Positions 23,840-34,989 of a stretch of 64,000 nucleotides of DNA are shown here, in pieces. The DNA comes from Spirodela intermedia (Eukaryota; Streptophyta; Magnoliopsida; Alismatales; Araceae), in the NCBI GenBank assembly GCA_902729315.2, contig LR746273.1:4813001-4877000 (forward strand). The letters are read 5' to 3'. A program made the position numbers and the translations under genes. The notes beneath the pieces are model-generated. The model was not told the DNA's origin and made no database searches. It saw only the letters and a program-made list of their open reading frames with translations. Each line of letters begins with the position of its first letter. Position 1 is the stretch's first letter.

Positions 23840-25433
23840 CACCCCCCAACTTAAATCATTGCTAGTCTCTTAGCAATGGAATTACGAAAATAAAAATTTA
23901 CAAATCTCAAACATCATATTTCAATACAGAAAGAAAAAAATACAATTAGAAATGATGCACCTTTAGACACTTTGGATTCTTATATCAAGTATTTAAGAAT
24001 GATGTCAAGCACTTAAATGTTTAAACACTCCTTGGAATAACAATCTAAACTTCACTTCTTCTATTCACATCTTTATCACTTCTTCACTCATAGGTGTATT
24101 TACAAGATGTTCCAATTATCAATACTCATCCAAGAATAATATTGATCCTACATTTCCCTTTTTCTATGGCTTGATTTTTGAAGTTTGCACTATATTTCTT
24201 CTTTCTTTATATATAGTGGATAAGTAGCTTTTCCTGTAGACAAATTTCGACAAGAAGAATGATGTCTCACACCCTCCATGTGTACTCTTCATTTTCAGGG
24301 CTTTCACTTTATCCACTTATTTTGCAGCAAGTGTTTTTCTATACATGATTTTCAACAATGAGAATGATGTCTCACACCCTCCATGTGTACTCTTCGTTTC
24401 TAGATTTTTTACATTGCTCTCTCTTTTTTTTTTTCGAAATAAGTGATTTCTCCTCACAAGTCCTATAGATTAGGATGCAAAAATCTCTATTAAACTCAAA
24501 TGATCAATCAAATTTTCACATCAAGTAAATATTATCCATCAAGATCATGAAGTGAAAATCTGTAAAATCAAATCCATGTTATCTATCATGTATCCAAGGA
24601 GTATTCCAACATTTCATGCTACTAGATCATTCTTTTGACTCAATAATAATCTTCCTAGTATCTTTTGGTATCAATCAATCTAATTGATTTAATTTTTCAT
24701 GCATGCAATATGATATAAGAAATTTGTAAATTAGATAGTTCTGACAGTTCTGTTTTCTATTTTCAGTTCTATTTTAGCAGCAATAAATTTGTCAAAAATA
24801 AATCAAAACTATCTTCTTTATAGTTGTAATTTCGAATTTTAGTAATATATGTCTAGGGGATTGAAATGTGAGAAAAGGGCCTCTATAATTTCAAATTTAG
24901 GGTTGTTTTTCTGTCTGCTGTTTTTGACAGTCTGTTGTTCCTGAAAGAAAACCAAAAAATAGATGTTGTAGTTTTTCCGAATTTTTATTTTTTTATTTTT
25001 TTAAGTTTCTGTTCTAAGTTGAATAAAATGCAAACACATGTTCTTAATCGTCTTACAGCATAAATTAATAATGAATACTTCACCCCCCAACTTAAAAATG
25101 ACATTGCCTCAATGACATAGAAAAATCGAAACAGAATATGCAGAAAATATAATTTTCACGTGAAGCATGCATATATGCAAAGTTAAGCATTAAAAATGTT
25201 GTCATAAATGATAAAGCTCCGAAAGACATCACCTCAACCTCGATTTTAATTTTCCACTTCATCTTACACTCCTCCTCTTGCACTTTTTCGAAAAAACAAA
25301 TACAGAAACAAGTACTGCGAAATTCTAAGAAAAACAGAGCTTAAAAAAAAAAATCAAATAGAATGAAATAAAAATCATGGGTTGCCTCCCATGTAGCGCT
25401 GAATTTAATGTCTTCAGCTGGACAGCTCTTAGA
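23840..25433 (-). other. 3' noncoding region of element B
   Basis: The same layout as in element A on the opposite strand: LTR-adjacent polypurine tract (23840-23855), two direct repeats with CACACCCTCCATGTGTAC (near 24270 and 24375), internal polypurine tract (near 25081), and the CATGGG hairpin near 25377-25395. There is no reading frame. Confidence 0.8.
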
Positions 25434-27931
25434 TCATATAAGATGATCTATGGCCATCAAAATATATTTGTATCCCAAGGTAAGTTTCATGATATTCTTT
25501 TTCAGATTTAGCATAAATTCATGTACTTCATATATATACCTTGACATACTTTCAGCCAAAACAAGATGGAAATTAACAAAATTTTCCCAAAAATAATATT
25601 TTTGTTTTGAAAAGAATCTTTCCTCATTTCTATCTTGTTTTGTAAGGCTCTCATTCATTAATAAATACTTCCTATTAATAGACCATAAAATGTGATCAGG
25701 CCATATAATTTTCGAATTAGCTCTTACCCAATCTAAATTTTTTTCATCTAAATTGATATCTCTAATTCTTCCACTCACCCATTTCTTAATGTCTTCTTTT
25801 ATCTACATAATCTTCCCCTGCTTTATTTTATCTTCCATACATATTTGTTCAATTTGTGAGGAGTGAAATATTTCAAGCTTAGAAGTAATTCTAATGGGCT
25901 GTGGGTTTTGAAGGATGGAAGGGTTGTCTTCTTTAATCTCAGATCTAATGAATTCAGTAAAATTCAAATTTTCTCCTCCAAAATTATCTCTATATTCATA
26001 TTCATTATTTTCGTTTCTCCCCATTAGTTGAATCAACTCTTTTTCTAGCTTTTCGTTTCTCAACTCATCAAATTCTTCATCTTCCCAAGAGCTATCTTTT
26101 AATTTCGGTATATGATATACATCATCCTCCTCACTATCAACATCCATGGCTGCAAAATTATGATTAGATTTATTAATTTCGTCTCCTACATCAACTGATT
26201 TTTCCTCACCTGGAATATGTTTTTCTTCATTTGTGTCCTTACTCCCTTCTACTAAAATTTGGATGATTTTTCCATGATCAGCTGCTGTTTCTTCATCTAA
26301 GGGCTCTTTCTCCTCATCATCCTCACTATATTCCTTTATCAATTGTGAGCAATAAATGATTTTATTCAAATTTTCTGCTACTATATTTTCAGCCTTAATA
26401 TTCTCATTTACTTCTAATGGCTCATCAATTTCTTCTAATAATTGGAAATAAGGATCAAGTAAAATATTCTCACTCAATGTATTCACTGACCTAACATTTT
26501 CATTTCGTGGGTTTTTTTCTAAATTTATCCAATTAGACTCTGCTTGCTGAAATCTTACTGTTGGACAGTTTCTTGAATTTTCTATGGGCTGACAAGGTAG
26601 CTGTCCCTCTTCTCTCTTATTCCCAAGAGCCTCTATAATTTGTTTCTGGTGTAGCATTATTTTATTCATAGTTTGTTGCATCATTTGGCTCATAACTTGT
26701 TGCATCATTTGGCTCATTTGTTGCATCATTTCTATAGTACCAGGTTGGGTTAGAGAGGGCTGATTTTTCTGAAATCTGTTTTCTTGTTTTGGACAAAATT
26801 CAGAGTTTGAATTGAATCTAAGTGCTTCTAGATTTTGAATATTATTTGGGTTTCTCCACGAAAAATTATTCCCCCAATTAGGATTATAAGAATTAGAAAA
26901 CTATTCTCTATTTTACTAAAATCGTGGGGTACATGCACTTGTTCTTGCCTAGGATGATATTGAAATTCGAAGTGATTATTTTCACCATACATAGGACATG
27001 TACTATTTGAATTAAATTGAGGGTTAAGAGGGTTTCTAATATTGTCAATAAGCAAATCAAGTTTTTCTAATCTTTGATTAATTTGATTAACCTCATTTCT
27101 AAATTTAAATTTATTATCATGATGCAATTCATGAATTCCTCTCTTCTTATCCTTATCATATAATTCAAAAGAGGCTTGATCTCTAGAATTTTCACTTAAA
27201 TTCTCATAAAGACTGTAAATCTCATCAGGGGTTTTCTCCATAAAAGCTCCTCCACATATAGAATTAACCATATTTCTATGTTGTTCTAATAATCCATCAT
27301 AAAAAATTCTATTGAGCTACCACTTGGGTATAGCATGATGAGGACACTTTCTAAGTAAATCTTTGAATGTTTCCCATGTCTCATGTAAAGTTTCTCCTGA
27401 TCTTTGAGAAAAATTTCATATATGTTTTCTCATATTTTGAGTTTTTCCTAAGGGATAAAATTTTCGAAGAAAGGCATGTTCTATGTCTTTCCAGCTAGTT
27501 AATTCTCTATCTAATGTAGATAGCCAATGGCTAGCTTTGTCCCTAAGTGTATGAGGAAATAATTTCATCTTAATAATTTCCGGTGTAACTTGAGGGAGAT
27601 TAACTAAATCACAGACCATATGAAATTTTTCTAAGTGCTGATGAGGTTCTTCTAAAGGCAATCCATGAAAATTAGGGAGCATTTGAAAAATTCCTGGATT
27701 TATTTCGAATTTAACATTGGGTGCTAATGGGACTCTAATATTGGATGCTCGTTGAAATGAATCAGAGATATAATAATTTTTCATGGCCATAGGATTGTTC
27801 TCAGTTTGACTTGTACTTCCTTCAGGATCTATCAAAATTAATTTTTCTTTCGGATTTTTATTTTTGAATGAAATAATGAAAGGATTTTCTAGCCTTGGAT
27901 GCAAGGATCTTCTACCATGCATAAAAATCAA
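25434..27931 (-). pseudogene. gag plus acidic ORF (element B, broken)
   Basis: The gag part (27931 to about 26830) has stops near 27418 and 27318 (Trp codons changed) and a frame change near 26900. The second part is open from 26729 to 25803 (308 codons), starting with a Met/Gln repeat MMQQMSQMMQQ and going into the acidic region with EEDDVYHIPKLKDSSWEDEEF. One stop near 25803 separates the C-terminal 114 codons (25778-25434), which carry DWVRANSKIIWPDHILWS. The match to A and D along the whole frame shows that this region was under coding constraint. Confidence 0.85.
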
Positions 27932-28111
27932 TAAATTTGAGGGAAAAATTTAGTAATTGTTACCCTCCTTCAGGATGCTCCAGTCCTTGCCTTGCTTCTT
28001 TTCGTTCCCTTTTTCTAAAAAAAATCGGCAAAAAAAAAATAAAACAAGAGTTAAATTTTTTTTGTGTCCTCTAAGAGAAAAACAGAAAATACTAAATATT
28101 ATGCAATACAT

Positions 28112-28128
28112 CCCTAGCAACGGCACCA
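28112..28128 (-). other. Primer binding site, tRNA-Asp type (element B)
   Basis: On the minus strand it reads TGGTGCCGTTGCTAGGG, three changes from the perfect complement, two of them C to T as expected from deamination of methylated cytosine. Confidence 0.8.
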
Positions 28129-28133
28129 AAATT

Positions 28134-29097
28134 TGACGTGACTTAGTCGTTGTATATTAAATCACGCAAATATAAAATTTATAAAACTAGAAAATACGAA
28201 TTTTCGGATATTTAGAAGTATTTTTAAATAAATATATCAATTATAATTCAATAAAACTTCCAAAAATAGCAGTAATTTCCCAGGTCGATCACAGGGATGT
28301 ACTATAATATTTTGTAATTATTCAGATTTTTTCTCAATGAATACGATTTTCTATGAATTTTATACTAGGAAATGAAAAAGAAATATATTTAAAATTCACG
28401 AAAAAAAGGAAATAAGGGTGCGGACGTCAGGATGACGTCAGCGCCTGGCGAACGCGAGTCGGGCGGAAACAGAGTTCCGCCCGGCGATTCTTACGTAAGC
28501 GATTACAAACGATTTAGTTAATCAAATTAAGATTTGCAAAAGTCGGAAGAATCGTAATAGAACAAAGTGGATTCGAACCCGCGCCGTTTGTCTGCCCCTT
28601 CTGAGGAAGGTGTGACGCAGGTTTAGTCCCACATCGGTTGTGCGCTGATTTTTCAGGCGAATATATAGTAATGTTAGTTTTCTAAGCAAAGTCCCTTCTG
28701 TCGCGTGTATGACCACTCCTTGCCCCACAGCCGGCTAGCCACCAGTGACGTGGAAGGGGAGTGGCGCACACGTGCCCCTATCAGTCCAAGCTGCTCGAGC
28801 CCTTGCTCGCGGCTACTCTCCCTGACTGAGCTTCCGACCCGCTTGTGGACCCGGCTGGCCGGCGGGTCCCCCCCTCATTTTGTCTTATTTTTTTTTCTTT
28901 TTCTTCATTTATCTCAAAAGTAAGACTGTAAAAATCATATAAATTCATGTAAAATCACATAATTACCTAGAAATTCACATTAATCAACTGAAAATCACTT
29001 TTCACACTTTAACACAAATATAAGTCTATTTATCATGAGTTAAGGCTAAAACTATATTATTTACTAATTATTAACTCATGATAATGAAGACTTATCA
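28134..29097 (-). repeat. 5' LTR of element B with internal deletion
   Basis: Both LTR ends are intact, but it is 964 bp instead of 1637. About 673 bp are missing at 28568, where AACAAAGT joins directly to GGATTCGAACCC. The deleted piece includes the GATTCGCGAT hairpin and the antisense open frame. Confidence 0.92.
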
Positions 29098-29102
29098 AGG
29101 TC

Positions 29103-29732
29103 CCTCTTTGCCATTGCGCCCTTGCCATTGCTCCCTTGCCGTAGCACCTATCCCTCGTCATCGCCATCTGACCACAGTGGCTAGGGTTTTCCCCATCTCT
29201 CGGCAAGTCAGCCAATGGTTTTCTTCCAAACCAGCCCACTCAAGACCAGCCCAGCTGAACCCGCTGGCTCCACGTGGATCCACAATCCCAGCGTGGCCCA
29301 GTCAGCCCCAGCCAACTTTGCCTGCCCTTCCAGACCGGCCCGTCGGGCCCTGACCTACTCACCCCACCACTTGGCCCTTCGGCCCGGACCTGCCGCCTGC
29401 CTCTGAGCCTTCTGAGCTTCTTCAAGCTAGTGTTCTCCCTTCTCCAGTGGTTCCTCTAACTCGCCACTCCATCATGGTGCAACTTACTTGACCGGCGTAT
29501 ATCTTCAATAGCCATAGTTATGCATCGTGGCCATCTGGCTTCAAATTCTTCCTTAGATCTCAGATAATTACAATCCATCACCTCTCGAAAGACCCACCTA
29601 GCCTTCCGGACCCCTCGTATGCAACATGTTCACAGCTCATTTCAAACGTCATCACATGGATACTTTAAAGCATCAAGCCCATTAATTGTCAAGCCACTAA
29701 CACACATCACCTCGGTTCATCTCTAGTGGCTC
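29103..29732 (+). pseudogene. copia-1 gag, second part (broken)
   Basis: It continues the gag after element B. After a Pro/Ser-rich stretch it reads SYASWPSGFKFFLRSQ near 29515, which fits the conserved copia gag start (SYASW then a hydrophobic block). Stops interrupt all frames. It ends abruptly at the truncated LTR of element E. Confidence 0.6.
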
Positions 29733-30790
29733 ACTATATATTCACCCAAAACTTTGACGCACAAATGATGTGAGATTAAACCCACGTCACACCTTTCCCT
29801 AAAAGACTTCGAAGATTTTAATACCTAAACTACCCTTTCATTATAATAGAGATATATCATGATGACGTCACTTGATAAGGGTATTATAGTACTTATTTCA
29901 ATCTCTCTCATACAGTCGGGCAACCGGTGCGGGTTCGAATCCTCTTAGAGTCAAAACTCATATTTTTATCTGATTATCACTACTTTCCTGTAGATCGCTG
30001 GTGAGGATTAAGCCGTCAAAATCACTAGATCATTGGCGAAAATCTTGTCAATACAATTTGCGGAGCATTATTACTAAAATTGTTGAACGATTCACGATAA
30101 AAGGATCACGAATCCATCGAGTAAATCATCTCCGATTGATCGATGAATAACCCGTCATCGGAAAGAGGATGATCCATCAGGAGATGAGTCGCCACCTCTT
30201 AAGAGCATACCGGATGCGATGAAGAGTCTCCTCTTGTTCCATGGACCTAAGAATGAAACTCCCTAACACACGCCACACCTCCATCCAACTCTTCTCCATA
30301 GGGTGACAACTGCTGGAGATGATTTAACGGCCCATTTTATTGATCTCTAGACTTCGCAGGGAGATCTAGAGATTGTCCACATCCTCCTTGTCCAAAGAAG
30401 AGCCATCGACACTACACGATGATCTTCCCGAATGCTCAGGATTCTAGTGCATCACCGACGCATCACCACTGTGATCTGCTTCCACCCAATTTGCATTCGT
30501 TAGGCGCTAATGTCATCCTGATGTCTGTATCCTTATTTTCCTTTTTCGTGAATTTTAAATATATTTTATTTTTATTTCATAGTATCAAATTCATAAAAAA
30601 TCGTATTCTTTGAGAAAAAATTTCAAAAATTACGCAATATTATATTACATCCCTATGATCGACTTGGAAAATTATCACTATTTTTGGAATTTTTATTAAA
30701 TTATAATTGATATATTTGTTTAGCAATACTCCTAAATATCTGAAAATTAGTACTTTCTAGTTTTATAAATTTTAAATTTGCATGATTTAC
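29733..30790 (+). repeat. 5' LTR of element E, truncated at both ends
   Basis: It starts within the TATA region (ACTATATATTCACCC) and ends at CATGATTTAC, lacking about 20 bp of the LTR end. The primer site is also gone, since ATAATATTTAG of the leader follows directly. It holds the extra block at about 29806-29924 that matches the 3' LTR at about 44194-44310. Confidence 0.85.
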
Positions 30791-30963
30791 ATAATATTTA
30801 GTATTTTTCTGTTTTTCTCTTAAAGTACACAAAAAATATTAACTCTTATTTTATTTTCTTCTTGTCGAATTTTTTTTTAAAAAAAAGGAACAAAGAGAAG
30901 CAAGGCAAAGACTAGAGCATACTAAAGGAGGGTAACAATTATTAAACTTTTTTTTCAAATTTA

Positions 30964-32430
30964 TTGATTTTTATGCATGGTAGAAGATCCTTGCATCCAA
31001 GGCTAGAAAATCCTTTCATTATTTCATTCAAAACTAAAAAACTGAAAGAAAAATTAATTTTGATGGATCTTGAAGGAAGTACAGGTCAAATTGAGAACAA
31101 TCCTATGGCCATGAAAAATCATTATCTTCATGATTTATTTCAAAGAGCATCCAATATTAGAGTCTTATTAGCACCCGCCATTAAATTTGAAATAAATCTA
31201 GAAATTTTTCAAATGCCCCTTAATTTTTATGGATTCCCTTTAAAGGAACCTCATCAGCATTTAAAAAAAATTCATATGATTTGTGATTTTGTTAATCTCC
31301 CTCAAATTACACCGAAAATTATTAAGATGAAATTATTTCCTTATACACTTAGGGACAAAGCTAGTCATTGGCTATCCACATTAGATAGAGAATTAACTAG
31401 CTGGAAAGATATAGAATAAGCCTTTCTTTGAAAATTTTATCCCTTAGAAAAAACTCAAAATATGAGAAAATATATATGGAGTTTTTCTCAAAAACTAGGA
31501 GAAACTTTGCATGAGACATGAGAAAAATTCAAAACTTTAGTTAGAAAGTCTTCTCATCATGTAATACCTAAGTGGTAGCTCAATAGATTTTTTTATGATA
31601 AATTATTAGAACAACATAGAAATATAGTTGATTCTATATGTGGAGGAGCTTTTATGGAGAAAACCCCTCATGAGCTTTATAGTCTTTATGAGAATTTAAG
31701 TGAAAATTTTAGAGATCAAGCCTCTTTTAAATTATATGACAAGGATAAGAAGAGAAGAATTTATGAATTGTATCATCAAAATGATTCTAACTTACGAAAT
31801 GACGTTAATCAAATTAATCAAAGATTAAAAAAACTTAACTTATTTATTGACAATATTAGAAAGTCTCTAAACCCTCACTTTAATTCAAATAGTACATGTC
31901 CTATGTATGATGAAAATAATTATTCTGAATTTCAATGCTATAATTTAGATCAATCATTTCACCCTATGCAAGAATAAGTGTAAGTAGTTCACGGTTTTAA
32001 TAGAAATAGGGAGCCTTTTTAAAATTCTTATAATCCTTATTGAAGAAATAATTTTTCATAGAGAGACCCAAATAATATTCAAAATCCAAAAGCACCTAGA
32101 CTCAATTCAAAATCTGAATTTTGTCCAAAATAAGAAAATAAATTTCAGAAAAATCAGCCCTCTCAAATCCAACCTGATGCTATGAAAATGATGCAGCAAA
32201 TGAGTCAAATGATGTAACAAACTATGAATCAAATAATGTTGCAGCAGAAATAAATTATAGAGGCTCTTGAGAATAAGAGAGAAGAGGGACCACTACCTAA
32301 GCTCATAGAAAATCTAGGGAACCGCCCAACAATAGGATTTCAGCAAGGAGAGTCTAGTAACATGAATCTAGGAGAAAACTCACGAAATGAAAATGTTAGG
32401 ACAGTGAATGTATTAAGGAGTGGGAAGATT
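30964..32430 (+). pseudogene. gag of element E (broken)
   Basis: The first frame is open to 31419 and matches gag of A, B and D nearly residue for residue (RASNIRVLLAPAIKFEIN, LRDKASHWLSTLDREL). Many stops follow, with another open piece from 31654 (107 codons). The Met/Gln region is near 32180. The C-terminus near 32362 reads NENVRTVNVLRSGKIL, an Athila gag-to-protease junction motif. In A, B and D the matching place changes to NTLSENIL. Confidence 0.88.
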
Positions 32431-32632
32431 TTATTTAATATTTATCTCCAAACATTAGAAGGAGAACGTGGACAGCCCAAAACAAAATCAAATAGGAGTA
32501 GAAGAAGATTTTATAGATTATATCAAGGAAATTCTAAAAGAGAGGACAACCATTCCATTTCCTAAAGCTCTAGAGCCTAGACAAAGAAATAAAAAAGAAC
32601 ACAATTAAGAAATAAATAAAATTTTACAAGAA

Positions 32633-33160
32633 GTGCGAATTAGTCTTCCTTTACTCACTATCACTAAATATATTCCTAAATATGTTAGAATTTTGAAAGA
32701 AATGTGTATACCAAAAAAACCACCTAGAGTAGAAAAATTATCTATGCATGCTAGTGCTTTATTATTTAATCAATTACCATATAAATTGAGAGATACTAGT
32801 GCCCCTTTAATTTCATGTGATATTGGTGGATCTATTTTTCAGAATGTATTACTTGACACCAGTGCTAGTATTAATTTATTACCTACAAATATTTGTGATA
32901 AATTTAATATTGCTGATCTTAAACCTTCTACTGTTACCTTAAAATTTACTGATAGATCCATAAAATATCTTAAAAGTACTTTAGAAAATAAGATAGTGAT
33001 AGTTAAAAGGTGTAAATTTCCAACTTATTTTGTAGTACTGAAAATGTATTTTAATAGACAGTTTTATGATACACTAATCATTCTAGAGAGACCATTTTTA
33101 CATACAGTAAAGATGAATATTGATTTTCTCACAGGTATTGCGAAAATTTCATGTGGAGAT
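32633..33160 (+). pseudogene. Aspartic protease region of element E, truncated at its 3' end
   Basis: Open for 176 codons: PKYVRILKEMC, then VLLDTSASINLLPTNICDKF holding the active-site Asp (DTSA where most families have DxGA), then TLIILERPFLHTVKMNIDF. The frame ends where the LTR of element D begins, so the RT it should lead into is absent. Confidence 0.88.
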
Positions 33161-34792
33161 TGATAAGTCTTCATTATCATGAGTTAATAATTAGTAAATA
33201 ATATAGTTTTAGCCTTAACTCATGATAAATAGACTTATATTTGTGTTAAAGTGTGAAAAGTGGTTTTCAGTTGATTAACGTGAATTTTTGGGTAATTATG
33301 TGATTTTATACGATTTTTACAATCTTACTTTTGAGATAAATGAAGAACAAGAAATAAAAATAAAAATATTGCAAAATGGGGGGACCCGCCGGCCAGCCGA
33401 GCCTGCAAGCGGGTCGGAAGCACAGTCGGGAGTAGCCGCGAGCAGGGACTCGAGTGGCTTAGCTTGGACTGATAGGGGCACATGTGCGCCACTCCCCTTC
33501 CACGTCACCGGTGGCCAGCCGGCTGTGGGGCAAGGAGTGGTCGTACACGCGAGAGAAGTGACTTTGCTTCCGAAGCTAACATTACTATATATTCGCCCGA
33601 AAAATCGGCGCACAACCGATGTGGGACTAAACCCGCGTCACACCTTCCTCACAGGCGGGCGACCGGCGCGGGTTCGAATCCTCCCAGAGTCAAAATTCAT
33701 ATCTTTTTATCTGATTATCGCGACTTTCCTGCAGATCGCCGGTGAAGGATTAAGCAACCAGAATCGCTGGATCATCGGCGAAAATCTCGTCAACGCGATT
33801 CACGGAACATTGCTACTAAAATTGCTGAACGATTCGCGATAAAAGGATCGCGAATCCATCGAGTAAATGATCTCCGATTGATCGACGAACAAGCCGTCGT
33901 CAGGAAGAGGACGATCCGCCGGGAGACGAGTCGCCACCTCCTGAGAGCGTACCAGATGCGATGAAGAGCTTCCTCTTGCTGCGCGGACCTGAGGATGAAG
34001 CTCCCTGACACGCGCCCCACCTCCATCCAGCTCCTCTCCGTCGGGTGACAGTCGCCGGAGAGCCGCAAAGTTGCCATTTTTCCGCTCCGCCGGGTGACAG
34101 CCGCCGGAGACGATTCGACGACCCACTTCATTGATCTCTAGACTTCGCGAGAAGATCTAGAGATTGCCCACGTCGTCTTTGTCCAAGGAAAGCCTTCGAG
34201 GCCGTGGACACTGCACGACGATCCTCCCGAACGCTCAAGATTCCGGTGCATCGCCGACGCATCGTCGTCGCGACGCCGGAACTCTATTTTCCTGCTTTCA
34301 ATTTACGTTACGCTTCATTTAGTGATAATTTTTGTGTTTTTAAGTTACCAAAATATACTTTGTTCAATTACGATTCTTTCGGCTTTTACAGATCTTAATT
34401 TGATTAATTAAATCATTTGTAATCGCTTACACAAGAATTGCCGAGCGGAACTCTGTTTCCGCCCGATTCGCGTTCGCCGGGCGCTGACGTCATCTTGACG
34501 TCCGCGTCCTTATTTCCTTTTTTTTCGTGAATTTTAAATATATTTCCTTCTTATTTCCTAGTATAAAATTCATAGAAAATCGTATTCATTGAGAAAATTT
34601 CTGAATAATTACCAGATATTATATTACATCCCTGTGATCGACCTGGAAAATTACCGCTATTTTTGGAATTTTTATTGAATTATAATTGATATATTTATTT
34701 AAAAATACTTCTAAATATCCAAAAATTCGTATTTTCTAGTTTTATAAATTTTATATTTGCGTGATTTAATATACAACGACTGAGTCACGTCA
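33161..34792 (+). repeat. 5' LTR of element D (complete, 1632 bp)
   Basis: It runs from TGATAAGTC to CACGTCA. It shows the family features at their clearest: TTATCATGAGTTAA/TTAACTCATGATAA arms (33174-33187 and 33215-33228), TATATAT near 33585, the B-box-like GGTTCGAATCC near 33670, and the perfect GATTCGCGAT/ATCGCGAATC hairpin (33831-33856). Confidence 0.95.
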
Positions 34793-34797
34793 AATTT

Positions 34798-34814
34798 TGG
34801 CGCCATTGCCGGGG
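34798..34814 (+). other. Primer binding site, tRNA-Asp type (element D)
   Basis: TGGCGCCATTGCCGGGG, one change from the complement of the tRNA-Asp 3' end. Confidence 0.88.
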
Positions 34815-34989
34815 ATGTATTGCATAATATTTAGTATTTTTCTGTTTTTCTCTTAGAGTACACAAAAAAAATTTAACTCTTGTTTTATTTTCTTTTTGCC
34901 GATTTTTTTTAGGGAACGAAAAGAAGCAAGGCAAGGACTAGAGCATCCTGAAGGAGGGTAACAATTACTAAATTTTTCCCTCGAATTTA

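Larger units (their letters stand above)
22203..29097 (-). mobile_element. Non-autonomous Athila-like element B, TSD AGGTC
   Basis: A complete element inserted on the minus strand inside copia-1 gag, with AGGTC on both sides (22198-22202 and 29098-29102). Reading leftwards: 5' LTR (28134-29097, internally deleted), tRNA-Asp primer site, gag-acidic frame (27931-25434), 3' noncoding region, polypurine tract, 3' LTR (22203-23839). There is no pol. It is the best bounded copy of the family in this window. Confidence 0.95.

Noticed and set aside
29078-29460. Pro/Ser-rich open frames as a cell wall protein gene
   Set aside because: The stretch lies inside copia-1 between the AGGTC duplication and the SYASW gag motif, so it is gag leader sequence.
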